Part shown: positions 36,399 through 45,951 of the stretch, piece after piece
Layout: each line of letters opens with the position of its first letter
Numbering within the stretch: position 1 is the stretch's first letter
Source of the DNA: Mesorhizobium sp. M2D.F.Ca.ET.226.01.1.1
GTDB lineage: Bacteria; Pseudomonadota; Alphaproteobacteria; Rhizobiales; Rhizobiaceae
Reading direction: 5' to 3'
DNA length: 64,000 nt
NCBI RefSeq assembly: GCF_004022705.2
Contig: NZ_RZOY02000002.1
Span: 679,524-743,523 of the forward strand
The notes under the pieces: model-generated
What the model saw: the letters and a program-made list of their open reading frames with translations, nothing else
Told to the model about the DNA's origin: nothing
Database searches by the model: none
Translations under genes and position numbers: made by a program

Positions 36399-37508
36399 AT
36401 GTCGACTCCCACCATCAGCATCCGTTTGAAAGCGCTGCGCAGACAGCGCAACCTCTCGCAGGAGGAGGCCGCGCGTCTGTTCGGCTTCAAGGACCGCCAG
36501 ACCATTTCCGCCATCGAGACGGGCGAGCGGCGACTTTCGGCCGAGGAACTCGTTCGCGCCGTCGAAATCTTTCGCGTTCCGCTGGACTTTTTCACCGATC
36601 CGTTTCTGCTCGTCGGCGAAGGTAAGTTCTCCTGGCGTCAGAACGGCGTCATCGGTCGTGCCCTACTGGGTTACGAAGAAGACGCGGGCCGCGTGATCGC
36701 GGCATTCCGTACGCTCGCGCCACAAGTGGGCAGGGAAGCTCCGCTGCTGAGGTGCTCGCTCGGTCTTTCAAAAGAATCCAGCTACGAGGATGCATCGGCT
36801 GCGGGCGACCGGTTCGCCGGCGAATATAAGCTAGGAAACGTGCCTGCCGCTCGCCTCGCCGAGGTCATGGAGCGGGATCTCGGAATGCTGGTCCTGATGG
36901 TTGATCCGATCGAAGGCGTGTCGGGCGCCGCCTGCCGCCTGCCGGAACTGGATGTCGTGTTGATCAATCGCCGCGAGGTTGCGGGTCGTCGCCATTTCGA
37001 CCTCGCTCACGAGCTTTTCCACATCCTCACCTGGGACGCGATGCCGCCGGATCATGTCGAAGATGTCGTGCCCAAGAAACGTAGCCGGGTCGAGCAACTC
37101 GCCGACAATTTCGCCTCGGCTCTCCTCATGCCTTCAACTGTGCTTGGCAAGGTTGGCGATTGGTCCGAATTGGCAGGCGACGAACTCATCGTACGGCTGA
37201 ACGCGGTCGCAGATGAATTGAGGGTCACGGCTTCCGCATTGCGCTGGCGGCTGGTCGGCCTTGACTGGATCGACAAGGATATTGGCAGGGGTATCGCCGA
37301 AGATCGCCTTCGCAACAACGGCCGTAGCAAGCCCGCCGAAGAGCCGCTGCTTCCGCTGTTCTCCCCGACGTTCGTCGAGGTGATCGGCAAGGCTGTCAAT
37401 GAGGGTCGTGTGGCGATGAGGCGCGTATTGCACCTGCTCGGCATCTCGATCGACGATCTTGCGGACCTCTTTGCAGTTCACAGCGTGGAAGCGCCATACG
37501 AGTTGTAG
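36399..37508 (+). CDS. HTH-ImmA/IrrE-type regulator-protease
   Basis: Protein of 369 residues. An XRE helix-turn-helix (SIRLKALRRQRNLSQEEAAR, TISAIETGERRLSAEELVRA) occupies residues about 5-65. An ImmA/IrrE (DUF955) domain follows with the zinc motif HELFH in HFDLAHELFHILTWD and NFASALLMP. Such proteins cleave a repressor or act as antitoxin-like regulators. Start at 36399, where GGAGG lies six bases upstream; an earlier TTG at 36384 is less likely. The PIN gene starts eight bases after the stop, forming an operon with it and the drmA remnant. Confidence 0.9.
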   Translation: MSTPTISIRLKALRRQRNLSQEEAARLFGFKDRQTISAIETGERRLSAEELVRAVEIFRVPLDFFTDPFLLVGEGKFSWRQNGVIGRALLGYEEDAGRVIAAFRTLAPQVGREAPLLRCSLGLSKESSYEDASAAGDRFAGEYKLGNVPAARLAEVMERDLGMLVLMVDPIEGVSGAACRLPELDVVLINRREVAGRRHFDLAHELFHILTWDAMPPDHVEDVVPKKRSRVEQLADNFASALLMPSTVLGKVGDWSELAGDELIVRLNAVADELRVTASALRWRLVGLDWIDKDIGRGIAEDRLRNNGRSKPAEEPLLPLFSPTFVEVIGKAVNEGRVAMRRVLHLLGISIDDLADLFAVHSVEAPYEL

Positions 37509-37516
37509 GCGGGTGA

Positions 37517-38005
37517 ATGCCGCGGCACCGAAGTTCGTTGCTGGTCGATACCAACGTCATCATCGAGTGCTGGCGTGTGTCGGCATGGAAGGCGCTGACG
37601 AGCGGGTACCCGGTGGAGACGGTCGAGATGTGTGAGATCGAAACCCAGACAGGGCTCCAGAGGCGGCGGCCCGAACAGCAGATCGAAGCTAATGTTCTGA
37701 GAGAGACACTTAAAGCCGTACATCCGGTCAGCGACATTGAACGCGCGAGCGCGCTATTGCGTGACGACCATATGCGCTTTCTGGACGCCGGAGAGCAGAT
37801 GCTCTGGACACACCATCACGCGCAGCGACGCTTGGCTCCTTTGCGGTCCGGATAAGGCGAGTCTTCGCGTTGGGCTGCGCCTCGGCTTGCGCGACAGACT
37901 GGTCTCGTTGGAGCGGCTCCTCGCCGATATCGGCCATCGTCCGAAGGTCCTGTTAAAGATGCCTATACCCAAAAATGGCTCGACCAGACGCTGCGCAGCT
38001 TTACC
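37517..38005 (+). pseudogene. PIN-domain protein with a frameshift
   Basis: It begins SLLVDTNVIIECWRVSAWKA with the first PIN Asp, continues through IETQTGLQRRRPEQQIEANV and RFLDAGEQMLWTHHHA, then shifts frame near 37825 to WLLCGPDKASLRVGLRLGLR, DRLVSLERLLADIGHRPKVL. The two frames together make a PIN-like nuclease of about 160 residues. Either a recent frameshift or a truncated product of 112 residues. Directly after HTH-ImmA, as in toxin-antitoxin-like pairs. Confidence 0.72.
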
Positions 38006-38021
38006 TTGAGAGACCGACACC

Positions 38022-40675
38022 ATGACGAATTCGCTCGAGGTACGAAACAAGCTGATCGACATCCTCCGCCGCGACCTAGTCGGCCCGAATCCTGACCTTG
38101 ATCAGAATCTCGCACGCGAAGTTTGACCGAGAAGCAATCGCTGGGACGCCGGGGGCTTTATCGTTCCCGCCTACGACGGTGTTGCGCCTGTGATACCTGA
38201 CGGCGAGGAAACCATCGAAGAAACCGCCGACGACCTTCTCGCCAGTGAGATGCTGGACTCCGCTGTCGAGGGGGAGGTCGAGGAGAAGGATTCGACTGAC
38301 CAACCACCGCGGGACAGGTTTCTTCCGTCGTCGATAGGGTTGACGGTGGTTCTTCCGCAAACGGTGAGTCAAGTCACGCTGCGCGCAACATGGGGGAACT
38401 ATAAGACGGAGCCCCCATTGCCCGATGCGCTCCTCATTCCCGAACTGTCGGGAAAGGGCAAGCCAAAGCCAGAAAAGCCCGAGAACCTCCGTTGGGTTCG
38501 GGTTCCCGGCGAAGCCGCGATCGTCCTCGACGTCACTCGGAACCAGTCCGGAATCCTGCTGCCGGAAAGCGCTGACTCAGAGGCCGGGCGGCGGCATCGA
38601 AGTCGCCGTTGACACCGTGTGCTCCGTCAAAAGACTCCGGAGGGGGCTGAAGAGCGTCTGCGCGTCATCACCGTCTTCTTGGTAAACCGTCGACGGAGCA
38701 CAAAGGCTCCGTACAAGGACGTGGCCTACGCGTTCCAGACCCGGATCGAGCTCGAATGTGCGGATGGATTTTATCCGCGCAGCGACCTGTCCACCTACCA
38801 GTCCGATGATTTCGACCTTAGGCTGGGCGATCTCCATTATCGCGATGTCCGCGAATATGCCGTTGGTCGCAACACATCTGCAGGCTGGCAAGAACGGCTT
38901 GACGCGACGAACGATCCGCTCCCCGTGACGCGTGTTTGGACCGATTTCCTTCCGCAGCAGGAGGTGGAACGTGTCGTCCCGGCAAGGAGCGATGGCGTCG
39001 AGTTCGGCATGGAGGCTCTCGCTCGGGCTGCCGTTTCCGGAGCCGAAGCGGTCAGTGCAGCCTTGGATTCACTGCCTGAACTTTACGCCGAGTGGCGGCG
39101 GAGTCAGGAAGGACTGATGACAGGGCTTGCGCCGAGACGGCTAAAGACGGGCCAGGCGCTTCTGGAAAATGTTGACACCGCCGGCAGCAGGATTCGCGAT
39201 GGGATAGATCTCCTTAAGCGTGATACGATGGCGCGTGAAGCATTCGGCCTGATGAATACGGCGATGGCGATGGCCAACCGCCGGCGCGAGGCAGAAGAAG
39301 CTGCCGGGCGATGTAGACCCGCCAACATGGCGGCCGTTCCAGCTAGCCTTCGTCCTCCTCAATCTCGTTGGCGTGACCGACCGAAACAGTGGTGAGCGCG
39401 AGATCGTCGACCTGCTTTTTTTCCGACCGGCGGCGGCAAGACGGAAGCATATCTTGGACTTGCCGCCTATGCGATTGTGCCGAGGCGGCTCCGCGGATCT
39501 GGCGTGCTGGGTGCGGGCATCAGCGTCATCATGCGCTACACGTTACGCCTGCTCACGCCGCTGGTCTCGTCTGCGCGCTCGAACTCCTGCGGACCCATGA
39601 TGACAATGGCCGGAAGACGCTTGGCGAATGGCCGATCGAGATTGGACTCTGGGTGGGCGGCGCAGCCTCACCGAACAATCCAGCCGCGAAATTCTTCCGG
39701 CAAGGACGCCGCGACGACCTGGCTGAAGCGGTACCAGAGCAGACCTAAGACGAAACCCCGGTGCCACTGAAGGCATGTCCCTGGTGTGGTGAGCCCTTCA
39801 AGCCAGAGAGCTTCCACTTCACGCCCAACAGGACAGCTCCGCAGAATCTAGTGCTCAAATGCGAGAACGCCGAATGCGACTTCACGCGGGATCGACACCT
39901 GCCGGTGCTCGTGGTGGACGAGCCAATTTACCGCCGTCTTCCCGCATTTCTCATCGCCACGGTGGACAAATTTGCCTCCCTTCCATGGATTGGCAAGAGC
40001 GGCGCATTCTTTGGACACGTAGATCGGCATGATCCGGACAAGGGGTTCTTCGGCGCGTCTGAGCCAGGCGAAGGTCGCCCCTTCGGAAACGGGCATCGGC
40101 TCGATCCGCCGGATCTTGTCATCCAGGACGAACTGCACCTGATCTCTGGCCCGCTTGGAACGGCGGCCGCACTCTACGAAACAGCGATCGACCTGCTGTC
40201 GTCGCGGCCGGGTCTTCATGGACTCATTCGTCCAAAAATCGTCGCCTCGACCGCGACCGTCCGAAGGGCGGAGAAACAGATCGCAGCCTTGTTCGATCGT
40301 TCGGAGACGGCCGTATTTCCGCCACCCGGCATCCACCGTACCGACAGCTTCTTCGCCAGCACTGTGCCATCGGCACGAGAGCCAGCCCGCCTCTACGTCG
40401 GTGTGGCGAGTCAGGGTCGCGGGCTTAAACTCCTCTTTCTTCGGAGCATGCAGACCCTGCTGGCAGGCGCGCAGGCATTGACTTCCAGCCCGACGCAAGA
40501 AGGGGAAGATGCCGCCGATCCGTATCTGACAGTGCTCACGTATTTCAATGCGCTTCGCGAGCTTGGGGGCGCTCGTCTGCTCGAATTCTGCACGGTGTCA
40601 CCGACTGGCGCCGGAGTTGACCCGGGATTAGGAGGAGCACTCGTTGTCGGATTCTCGACGATGTCGGACATGTGA
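38022..40675 (+). pseudogene. drmA: DISARM-type helicase DrmA, broken
   Basis: It begins MTNSLEVRNKLIDILRRDLV at 38022 and hits an in-frame TGA at 38124. The next piece (38190-38612) has FLPSSIGLTVVLPQTVSQVT, typical of the DrmA N terminus; then comes 38619-39395. The Walker A stretch [19 protein letters not shown] is readable only in a shifted frame near 39415-39475. The last part (39761-40675) includes PAFLIATVDKFASLPW, VIQDELHLISGPLGTAAALYE (DEAD-box-like DELH) and KIVASTATVRRAE. The C terminus is cut at 40675 by the dispersed repeat. No drmB, drmC or methylase gene is present. At least four lesions, so non-functional. Confidence 0.8.
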
Positions 40676-40756
40676 CACAACGCTTCCAGAGCGATCGCAT
40701 TGTTCCGAAACGATTTTCCCAGTTGGCACGTCGGTTGCGGTCCTATGCGCAAAAGC
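40674..40756 (+). repeat. Dispersed repeat, copy B
   Basis: Matches 24711-24793 in inverted orientation. It marks the exact point where drmA homology ends, so it is probably the end of a mobile element that truncated drmA. Confidence 0.85.
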
Positions 40757-40888
40757 ACTGCGATGCCGCACCGACTGGAAGAACTCATCAATGATCACGC
40801 TTTTCGAACATGTGGGCGCCGCTACCAACACTGAGCGTTCCCGATCAAACGGAAGCCATTCCACTTTCATTCCTCAGGTCGTTCGGAC

Positions 40889-43051
40889 ATGAACGCATTT
40901 GATGTCCGTCCAACGCTGGATGCTCCCGACGACGATCCCTATCTCTGGCTTGAAAATGTAGAGGGCGAGCGGGCACTTGCCTGGGCCGCCGGCCAGTCGG
41001 CAAAGACCCTAAAGCACTTCGGTGGAACGCAGTTCGAGCGCGACCGCGCGGCTCTGACAGCCATTTTCGACAATCGCGACAACCTTCCCCTGATCGCGCG
41101 CCATGGTCAGTACCTCCACAATTACTGGCGAGATGCCGGAAATCCACGCGGACTGTGGCGCCGGACCACCCTTGCCGCCTACATGAAGGCGGATCCCCAA
41201 TGGGAGCTACTGCTCGATCTGGATGCTCTCGCGGCTAGCGACGGAGAGGATTGGATCTGGGACGGCGCGTCCATCGAGCCGGAGAGACGGGAAAGAGCCG
41301 TTCTGCGCCTGTCGCGCGGCGGCAGCGACGCGGTCGTGCATCGCGAATTCGACCTGATCTCTCTGAGCTTTGTCGCCGACGGTTTCAATCTCCCCGAGGC
41401 CAAAGGCTACGTTAGTTGGCTGGACCCTGACACGCTTCTGCTTTCCAGTGCGCTTGGTAATGGCATGGCCACCCGCTCCGGCTATGCGCGCACCGTGCGA
41501 CTGTGGAAGCGTGACGCGGATCCCCTCACCACACCGGTAATCTTCGAGGCCGGGTTCGAGAGCCTCAAGGTGTCTGGTCATTCGGACCGCACCGGCCGCA
41601 GCGAGCGCCTTTGGTTCATCGAGAAGCCGGCCTTCTTCGAGGAAATCAGCTGGATCGGCGACAGGAGCGGGCCGAGGAGGCAGATCGATCTTCCTCGTGA
41701 CGCGTCGTGGCGGGTCTTCGGCGACTGGCTGGCGGTAAGGCCGCGCAAGCCGTGGACGGTGGGAGGCACCACCCATCCCGCCGACGCGCTGATCGTCATC
41801 TCGCTTTGCTCTTTCCTCGCCGGCGGACGCCGATTTGAGACCCTGTTTCAACCAGGGGAAAGGCGCTCCCTGCAGTCATTCTTCTGGAATGACGGGAAGC
41901 TCATTATCTCTTACCTCATCAATCTCGTACCGCGTTTCGAGATGTTCACTCCCGGCCACCAGGAATGGACGCGCCGAGTCCTGGACACTCTGCCCGCCGA
42001 AGGGACTGTCCACGTCTGGTCATTCGATGCGGCAGTTCACGAGGCCAATGGAGAGGTCCTGGTCTGTGCTCAGGATCCGATCACGCCGCCGCAGCTCTTG
42101 CTATTCGATCTCAATGCCGCGCCGTCTCTCAGCGCTTCAGCAATCCTGAAGCGCAGCCCGGAGAATTTCGATGCATCCGGACTGGTGGTCACGCGCCACG
42201 AGGCAGTCTCTATCGATCATGAGCTGATCCCCTATACGCAGGTTGGTCCGGCGAACGGGAACGGAGATGCTCCGATTCACCTTTCCGCTTATGGCGGGTT
42301 CGGCGTATCACTCCTGCCCTACTACAACTCCCCGCTGGGCAAGCTGTGGCTCGAGCGCGGCGGCACGTGTGTCGAGGCGAACATCCGCGGCGGCGGCGAG
42401 TTCGGCACCCGCTGGCACGAAGCCGGGCGCAGGGAGGGCAAGCGTCTCGCCCATGACGATTTCGCCGCCGTTGCCGCCGACCTCGTGCGAAGGGGCATCA
42501 CCCTGCCGAGGCGGATTGCCGCCGAGGGTGGCTCAAATGGCGGCCTGCTGATCGCAAACATGCTGACCCGCTATCCTGAGCATTTCGGGGCTCTGTTCTG
42601 CACAGCACCGCTTATCGACATGCGTCGCTACACCAAGCTCTTGGCGGGCGCGAGCTGGATCGACGAATATGGCGATCCGGACAAGGTTCACGATTGGGCT
42701 TTCCTGAAGGAAATCTCCGCCTATCACGCCGCAGCGCCGGGACAGCCCTATCCGCCTATCCTGATCGCCACCACGAAACGCGACGACCGCGTCCATCCGG
42801 GCCATGCGCGCAAGATGGCCGCAAAACTGCAGGCTCTTGGCTATCCCGCTTACTTCTACGAGGCCAGCGCAGGCGGGCACGGCTGCGGCGAGGACAATCG
42901 GGAGCAAGCCGCATTCATCAGTCTAGGCACCAATTTTCTCCGCAGCGCAATCGGCTTCAACGATCACCTTCCGGAGACGGCGGAACGCGTTGCAACGCAA
43001 GTGGGGCATTTGAGGTCCATCAACAATTCATTCGAGCAGGAGACGAAATAG
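40889..43051 (+). CDS. Prolyl oligopeptidase-family serine peptidase (Y4nA-like)
   Basis: Protein of 720 residues. An N-terminal cap and beta-propeller (about 1-430; DPYLWLENVEGERAL is the family's opening motif) is followed by an alpha/beta-hydrolase domain with AAEGGSNGGLL (catalytic Ser), KRDDRVHPGHARKMA (Asp) and GGHGCGED (His). Family S9A enzymes cut short peptides after proline. NGR234 carries a similar gene, y4nA, on its symbiotic plasmid. No signal peptide is seen, so cytoplasmic. The OmpW gene begins 38 bases downstream, probably the same operon. No lesions. Confidence 0.92.
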   Translation: MNAFDVRPTLDAPDDDPYLWLENVEGERALAWAAGQSAKTLKHFGGTQFERDRAALTAIFDNRDNLPLIARHGQYLHNYWRDAGNPRGLWRRTTLAAYMKADPQWELLLDLDALAASDGEDWIWDGASIEPERRERAVLRLSRGGSDAVVHREFDLISLSFVADGFNLPEAKGYVSWLDPDTLLLSSALGNGMATRSGYARTVRLWKRDADPLTTPVIFEAGFESLKVSGHSDRTGRSERLWFIEKPAFFEEISWIGDRSGPRRQIDLPRDASWRVFGDWLAVRPRKPWTVGGTTHPADALIVISLCSFLAGGRRFETLFQPGERRSLQSFFWNDGKLIISYLINLVPRFEMFTPGHQEWTRRVLDTLPAEGTVHVWSFDAAVHEANGEVLVCAQDPITPPQLLLFDLNAAPSLSASAILKRSPENFDASGLVVTRHEAVSIDHELIPYTQVGPANGNGDAPIHLSAYGGFGVSLLPYYNSPLGKLWLERGGTCVEANIRGGGEFGTRWHEAGRREGKRLAHDDFAAVAADLVRRGITLPRRIAAEGGSNGGLLIANMLTRYPEHFGALFCTAPLIDMRRYTKLLAGASWIDEYGDPDKVHDWAFLKEISAYHAAAPGQPYPPILIATTKRDDRVHPGHARKMAAKLQALGYPAYFYEASAGGHGCGEDNREQAAFISLGTNFLRSAIGFNDHLPETAERVATQVGHLRSINNSFEQETK

Positions 43052-43089
43052 TGCAGTGCATCCTTTCTGAACATCAAGGAGTGAATCTC

Positions 43090-43788
43090 ATGGCGAGAAC
43101 GCGAATGGGCGTAGCGCGGGCAACAGCAGCGGCGGTGGCCCTGATCATGGTGGGACAGCAGGCCGTCGCCGCGGAGCCTGCGCAAGCAGAGACCGTCCTG
43201 GCGGAGACGGGAGCCTCGGTCACCGAAGCGCCAATCCCTTGGCAGATCCGCCTGCGGGCGTTGGGCGTCGTTACGAAAGATCTGGGCTACGTTGATACGC
43301 TTCCCGGCTCCGGTCTTTCGTATTCGGACACGGTGACGCCGGAACTCGATATCTCGTATTTCTTCACCGACAACATCGCCGCCGAACTCATACTCGGTAC
43401 CACCTATGCCAACATCGCGGGCCAAGGGACGATCGGAGGGTTGGGCAACATCGGCAAAGTTTGGCTGCTGCCGCCGACGCTCACGTTGCAGTACCATTTT
43501 ACCGATCTCGGCGCGTTCAAACCTTATGTCGGCGCAGGCGTGAACTACACGATCTTCTACAACCAGGACACTGGCAGCGCTGATGCTCTCAAGGTGAAGA
43601 ACACGTTCGGCACGGCGCTGCAGGTCGGATTCGACTACATGGTGGACCAGCACTGGGGCCTCAACTTCGACGTGAAGAAGCTTTTCCTGAAGCCGGACTT
43701 CGACGTCACGGTGGCCGGCGCGAAGCTGACGGGGAAGGCGGAGCTCGATCCCTGGCTGATAGGCGCAGGTGTCACCTACCGCTTTTGA
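43090..43788 (+). CDS. ompW: OmpW-family outer-membrane protein
   Basis: Protein of 232 residues with a signal peptide (residues 1-28, cleavage near AVAAEP) and an eight-stranded barrel typical of OmpW: LRALGVVTKD, ELDISYFFTDNIAAELI, LTLQYHF, FKPYVGAGVNYT, QVGFDYMVDQHWGLNFDVKK, and the terminal strand ending in TYRF with C-terminal Phe. OmpW forms a narrow hydrophobic channel. AAGGAG lies eight bases before the ATG at 43090. A strong terminator follows at 43831. Confidence 0.93.
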   Translation: MARTRMGVARATAAAVALIMVGQQAVAAEPAQAETVLAETGASVTEAPIPWQIRLRALGVVTKDLGYVDTLPGSGLSYSDTVTPELDISYFFTDNIAAELILGTTYANIAGQGTIGGLGNIGKVWLLPPTLTLQYHFTDLGAFKPYVGAGVNYTIFYNQDTGSADALKVKNTFGTALQVGFDYMVDQHWGLNFDVKKLFLKPDFDVTVAGAKLTGKAELDPWLIGAGVTYRF

Positions 43789-43830
43789 ATATCAGAGTGA
43801 AGTCTGCTTCCCGACTGCCGGTTTAAATGA

Positions 43831-43855
43831 AGGGCGCCTCGCGCGCCCTTTTTTA
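43831..43855 (+). terminator. Rho-independent terminator after ompW
   Basis: AAGGGCGC (43831-43838) pairs with GCGCCCTT (43844-43851) around CTCGC, followed by a run of T to 43855. It lies 45 bases after the ompW stop. Confidence 0.93.
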
Positions 43856-44527
43856 CGGTCGACACTGCAGGGCGAGACCTCATGAAGCCGATTGTCGAGA
43901 GGGCGGGGCTCTCTTCCGGCGGACCAAGAAGGTGCACTGGCCAGCAGGCCTCGCGCCTGAGATGGAGGGCTTAGAAGCGCTTTGGATCGGGACGGGCTTT
44001 GGTATTGTGGGTGGAATGCTTCAGCCAGACTATTTGCCAGCATCGTCTCCCGGACGTTATGTCTGAGCTTCGTGTCAGCGCAAGGCGAACACGCGACTCC
44101 TAGATGCCGACACGATGGCTGGTTCAGCCATGCTGCGACAGTTGCCTGTTTTTTCGGTTCCTTTGCTGTTCGCGCGCTAACCGCAACGCTCCATACTAGT
44201 CTCGCGTGCCTGTCCCCGTGGGGCGGGCGACAGAAAGCGATTAGGCCCGCTGAAAGAGGCAGACCGCATCCGAAGGACCGTAACCAAGAGAAGGACCTGA
44301 AGCGAGAGCGAAGGTTGCGGCAGGCCGCGGCGGGCCTAAAAGGGAATGCCGACCACCCCACGTCCCAGGAAAAGCTGACAAAAACGCAGCGGCCGACTGT
44401 CCAATAGGGTGCGCCCGCGCGAGGGCGAGCTAAATGGCAGGGGCTGCCGGGGGACCTAAGAAAAGCGTGGGCTCACAAGCACCCGGCGCGCGCCATCAGG
44501 CCGCCAGCTACTTGGAGGGCGGGGGCA
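43856..44527. other. Spacer before the first regulator module
   Basis: No gene recognised. From about 44265 it is similar to the region at 45357, marking the start of the duplicated module. Confidence 0.4.
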
Positions 44528-44746
44528 TCAGGCCTGTTTGTCGGGCCGAACCAGATCCATGTGGCTGACGCCGAGGGCCAATGCCAGTTCATAGATCGTG
44601 ATAATTGTCGGATTTCTTCGGCCTTTCTCCAAGCCGCTGATGTACTGCTGACTGAACCCGGAAATCTCCGCAAGCTGCTCCTGCGTCAGGCGCTTCCTTT
44701 GCCTGATCCTCTGCACATTCCGTCCGACCAACTTGCGCATATCCAT
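44528..44746 (-). CDS. XRE-family regulator divergent from qseM-like gene 1
   Basis: Protein of about 72 residues, a single helix-turn-helix domain: RNVQRIRQRKRLTQEQLAEI, SGFSQQYISGLEKGRRNPTI, then LALALGVSHMDLVRP. The frame opens with a TTG at 44785, but the domain starts at the ATG at 44746 (or 44740), which is preferred. It is divergent from the qseM-like gene over 109 bases, the layout of qseC-qseM in ICEMlSymR7A, where the small regulator QseC controls the antiactivator gene. It resembles QseC in position and size; identity is inferred. Confidence 0.85.
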   Translation of the reverse strand: MDMRKLVGRNVQRIRQRKRLTQEQLAEISGFSQQYISGLEKGRRNPTIITIYELALALGVSHMDLVRPDKQA

Positions 44747-44855
44747 GCACGCAAGCCAGCGGATCAGGCGGCTTGAGTTTATCAACTATAATATGTAATC
44801 CACATTTAGCAGGCACAGGGCTTCGCGGGTCCATCGGCCGGAGATAGAATTAGCG

Positions 44856-45122
44856 ATGTTGCAGCCCAGATCGAACACGCCGTTCGCCGACGAGGTCCCC
44901 TGGTCGGACCGCATCACGCCCTACGACAAGGACCACTTTACAACCTATATGAGGCTCCTGGACGCCTCAGCCGACAACGCCACTGAAGAGGAAATGGCCC
45001 ATGTGATCCTCGGCATTGATCCGGCACGCGAACCGGAGCGCGCACGGAACGTTCTTCGCAGTCATCTCGACCGTGCAAACTGGGTGGTGACGAGCGGCTA
45101 CAAGGATTTGTTCGCCAATTGA
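44856..45122 (+). CDS. qseM: QseM-like DUF2285 antiactivator, copy 1
   Basis: Protein of 88 residues: EVPWSDRITPYDKDHFTTYM, RLLDASADNATEEEMAHVIL, then GIDPAREPERARNVLRSHLD and WVVTSGYKDLF. This is the small DUF2285 form, also found as the second domain of FseA (compare GGYRDFL at the end of the gene at 21316). In ICEMlSymR7A, QseM binds TraR and FseA and blocks quorum-induced transfer. No catalytic motif is expected. It shares most residues with copy 2 (45952), the differences being mainly at the N terminus and in the acidic linker. Confidence 0.78.
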   Translation: MLQPRSNTPFADEVPWSDRITPYDKDHFTTYMRLLDASADNATEEEMAHVILGIDPAREPERARNVLRSHLDRANWVVTSGYKDLFAN

Positions 45123-45601
45123 CGAAATGGGCGGTGCGGTCGCTTCGCTTCAAGCAACGAAGTAGCGCAACCACCATGCATCGACGCATCACCACAGCGC
45201 GAATGCCGCTCCAAGATGATCGCGAGGACTTCCAGTCGGCGCGGATGGCCCTGCGCTTCGCTGGTCTCATCGTTTTGTCCTCCGCTCGCCAATGGCTGCT
45301 TCCCAGGAAGCGGTGCGGCGGCGAGTCATGACAGGAAGGGGCGCGCCGTCTGAGCCGCACCGCATCCGGAGGACCGGATGGACGACCTACTGAAAGCTCA
45401 CAGCTGGCTAAGGGTTGCGGGACGCCGCGGCGGGCCTAGAAGGATACGGCGCCACCTGCTGGGAAAGGCACAAACAGAGAGAATTGCGAGAGTCTAACGA
45501 CGCGCTAGGAGGCGCAGCGGAATGGTCGAGACGCCAGAGCCAAGAAAAGCGGGGATCAATCCACCGGCACACGGCACGCGCGGTGAGGGCGCGGGCGCCC
45601 A
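45123..45601. other. Spacer between the two modules
   Basis: No gene recognised; contains the leader of unit 2 from about 45357. Confidence 0.4.
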
Positions 45602-45835
45602 CTACGTGCGCAGGCTCAACAGAATCTCACACGGATCAGCATCGAGGGCCGCAGTTACGTCGAGAAACTCAATGATATCGAGACGCCGCTCGCCACCCTC
45701 ATATTTCGCCACGAAAGATTGCGGACGACCAAGCTTCTCAGCCACCTGCGCCTGCGTCAGCCCTTTGACATTGCGCAGTGAGATCAACTGGGCCAGAAAC
45801 CGCTGGTGGCGGGGAGATCGAAGAGATTTGGGCAT
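45602..45835 (-). CDS. XRE-family regulator divergent from qseM-like gene 2
   Basis: Protein of 77 residues with a helix-turn-helix: RFLAQLISLRNVKGLTQAQV, AEKLGRPQSFVAKYEGGERR, then a C-terminal helix (DVTAALDADPCEILLSL). It belongs to a different XRE subgroup from the regulator of unit 1, so the two modules probably have separate operator specificity. Divergent from the qseM-like gene over 116 bases that contain two strong inverted repeats. No clear Shine-Dalgarno precedes the ATG at 45835. Confidence 0.87.
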   Translation of the reverse strand: MPKSLRSPRHQRFLAQLISLRNVKGLTQAQVAEKLGRPQSFVAKYEGGERRLDIIEFLDVTAALDADPCEILLSLRT

Positions 45836-45872
45836 TTAGGTGAACCGGTCAGGTAGAGACCGGCTCAGCGAC

Positions 45873-45906
45873 TAATCCCCGTTTCGGATTATCCCATTTT
45901 GGGATA
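45873..45906. promoter_or_regulatory. Two operators between the regulator and qseM-like gene 2
   Basis: Operator 1: TAATCC (45873-45878) with GGATTA (45886-45891). Operator 2: TATCCCA (45890-45896), TTT, TGGGATA (45900-45906). They abut each other. Operator 2 overlaps a possible -10 element TATTCT (45905-45910) of the rightward promoter, with TTTCGG 17 bases upstream as a weak -35. This is the layout of a switch in which a regulator first represses and then balances two divergent promoters. Confidence 0.72.
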
Positions 45907-45951
45907 TTCTGCCTTGCATCCAGCGATCAACATGCGAGGTTCGCGGCAGAC

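Larger units (their letters stand above)
44265..45356. repeat. Duplicated regulator/qseM-like module, unit 1
   Basis: Shares with unit 2 a leader (CCGCATCC, AGGACCG, then GCCGCGGCGGGCCTA), a leftward HTH gene and a rightward qseM-like gene, in the same order. The leader and the qseM part are clearly homologous; the HTH genes are diverged. Confidence 0.75.
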
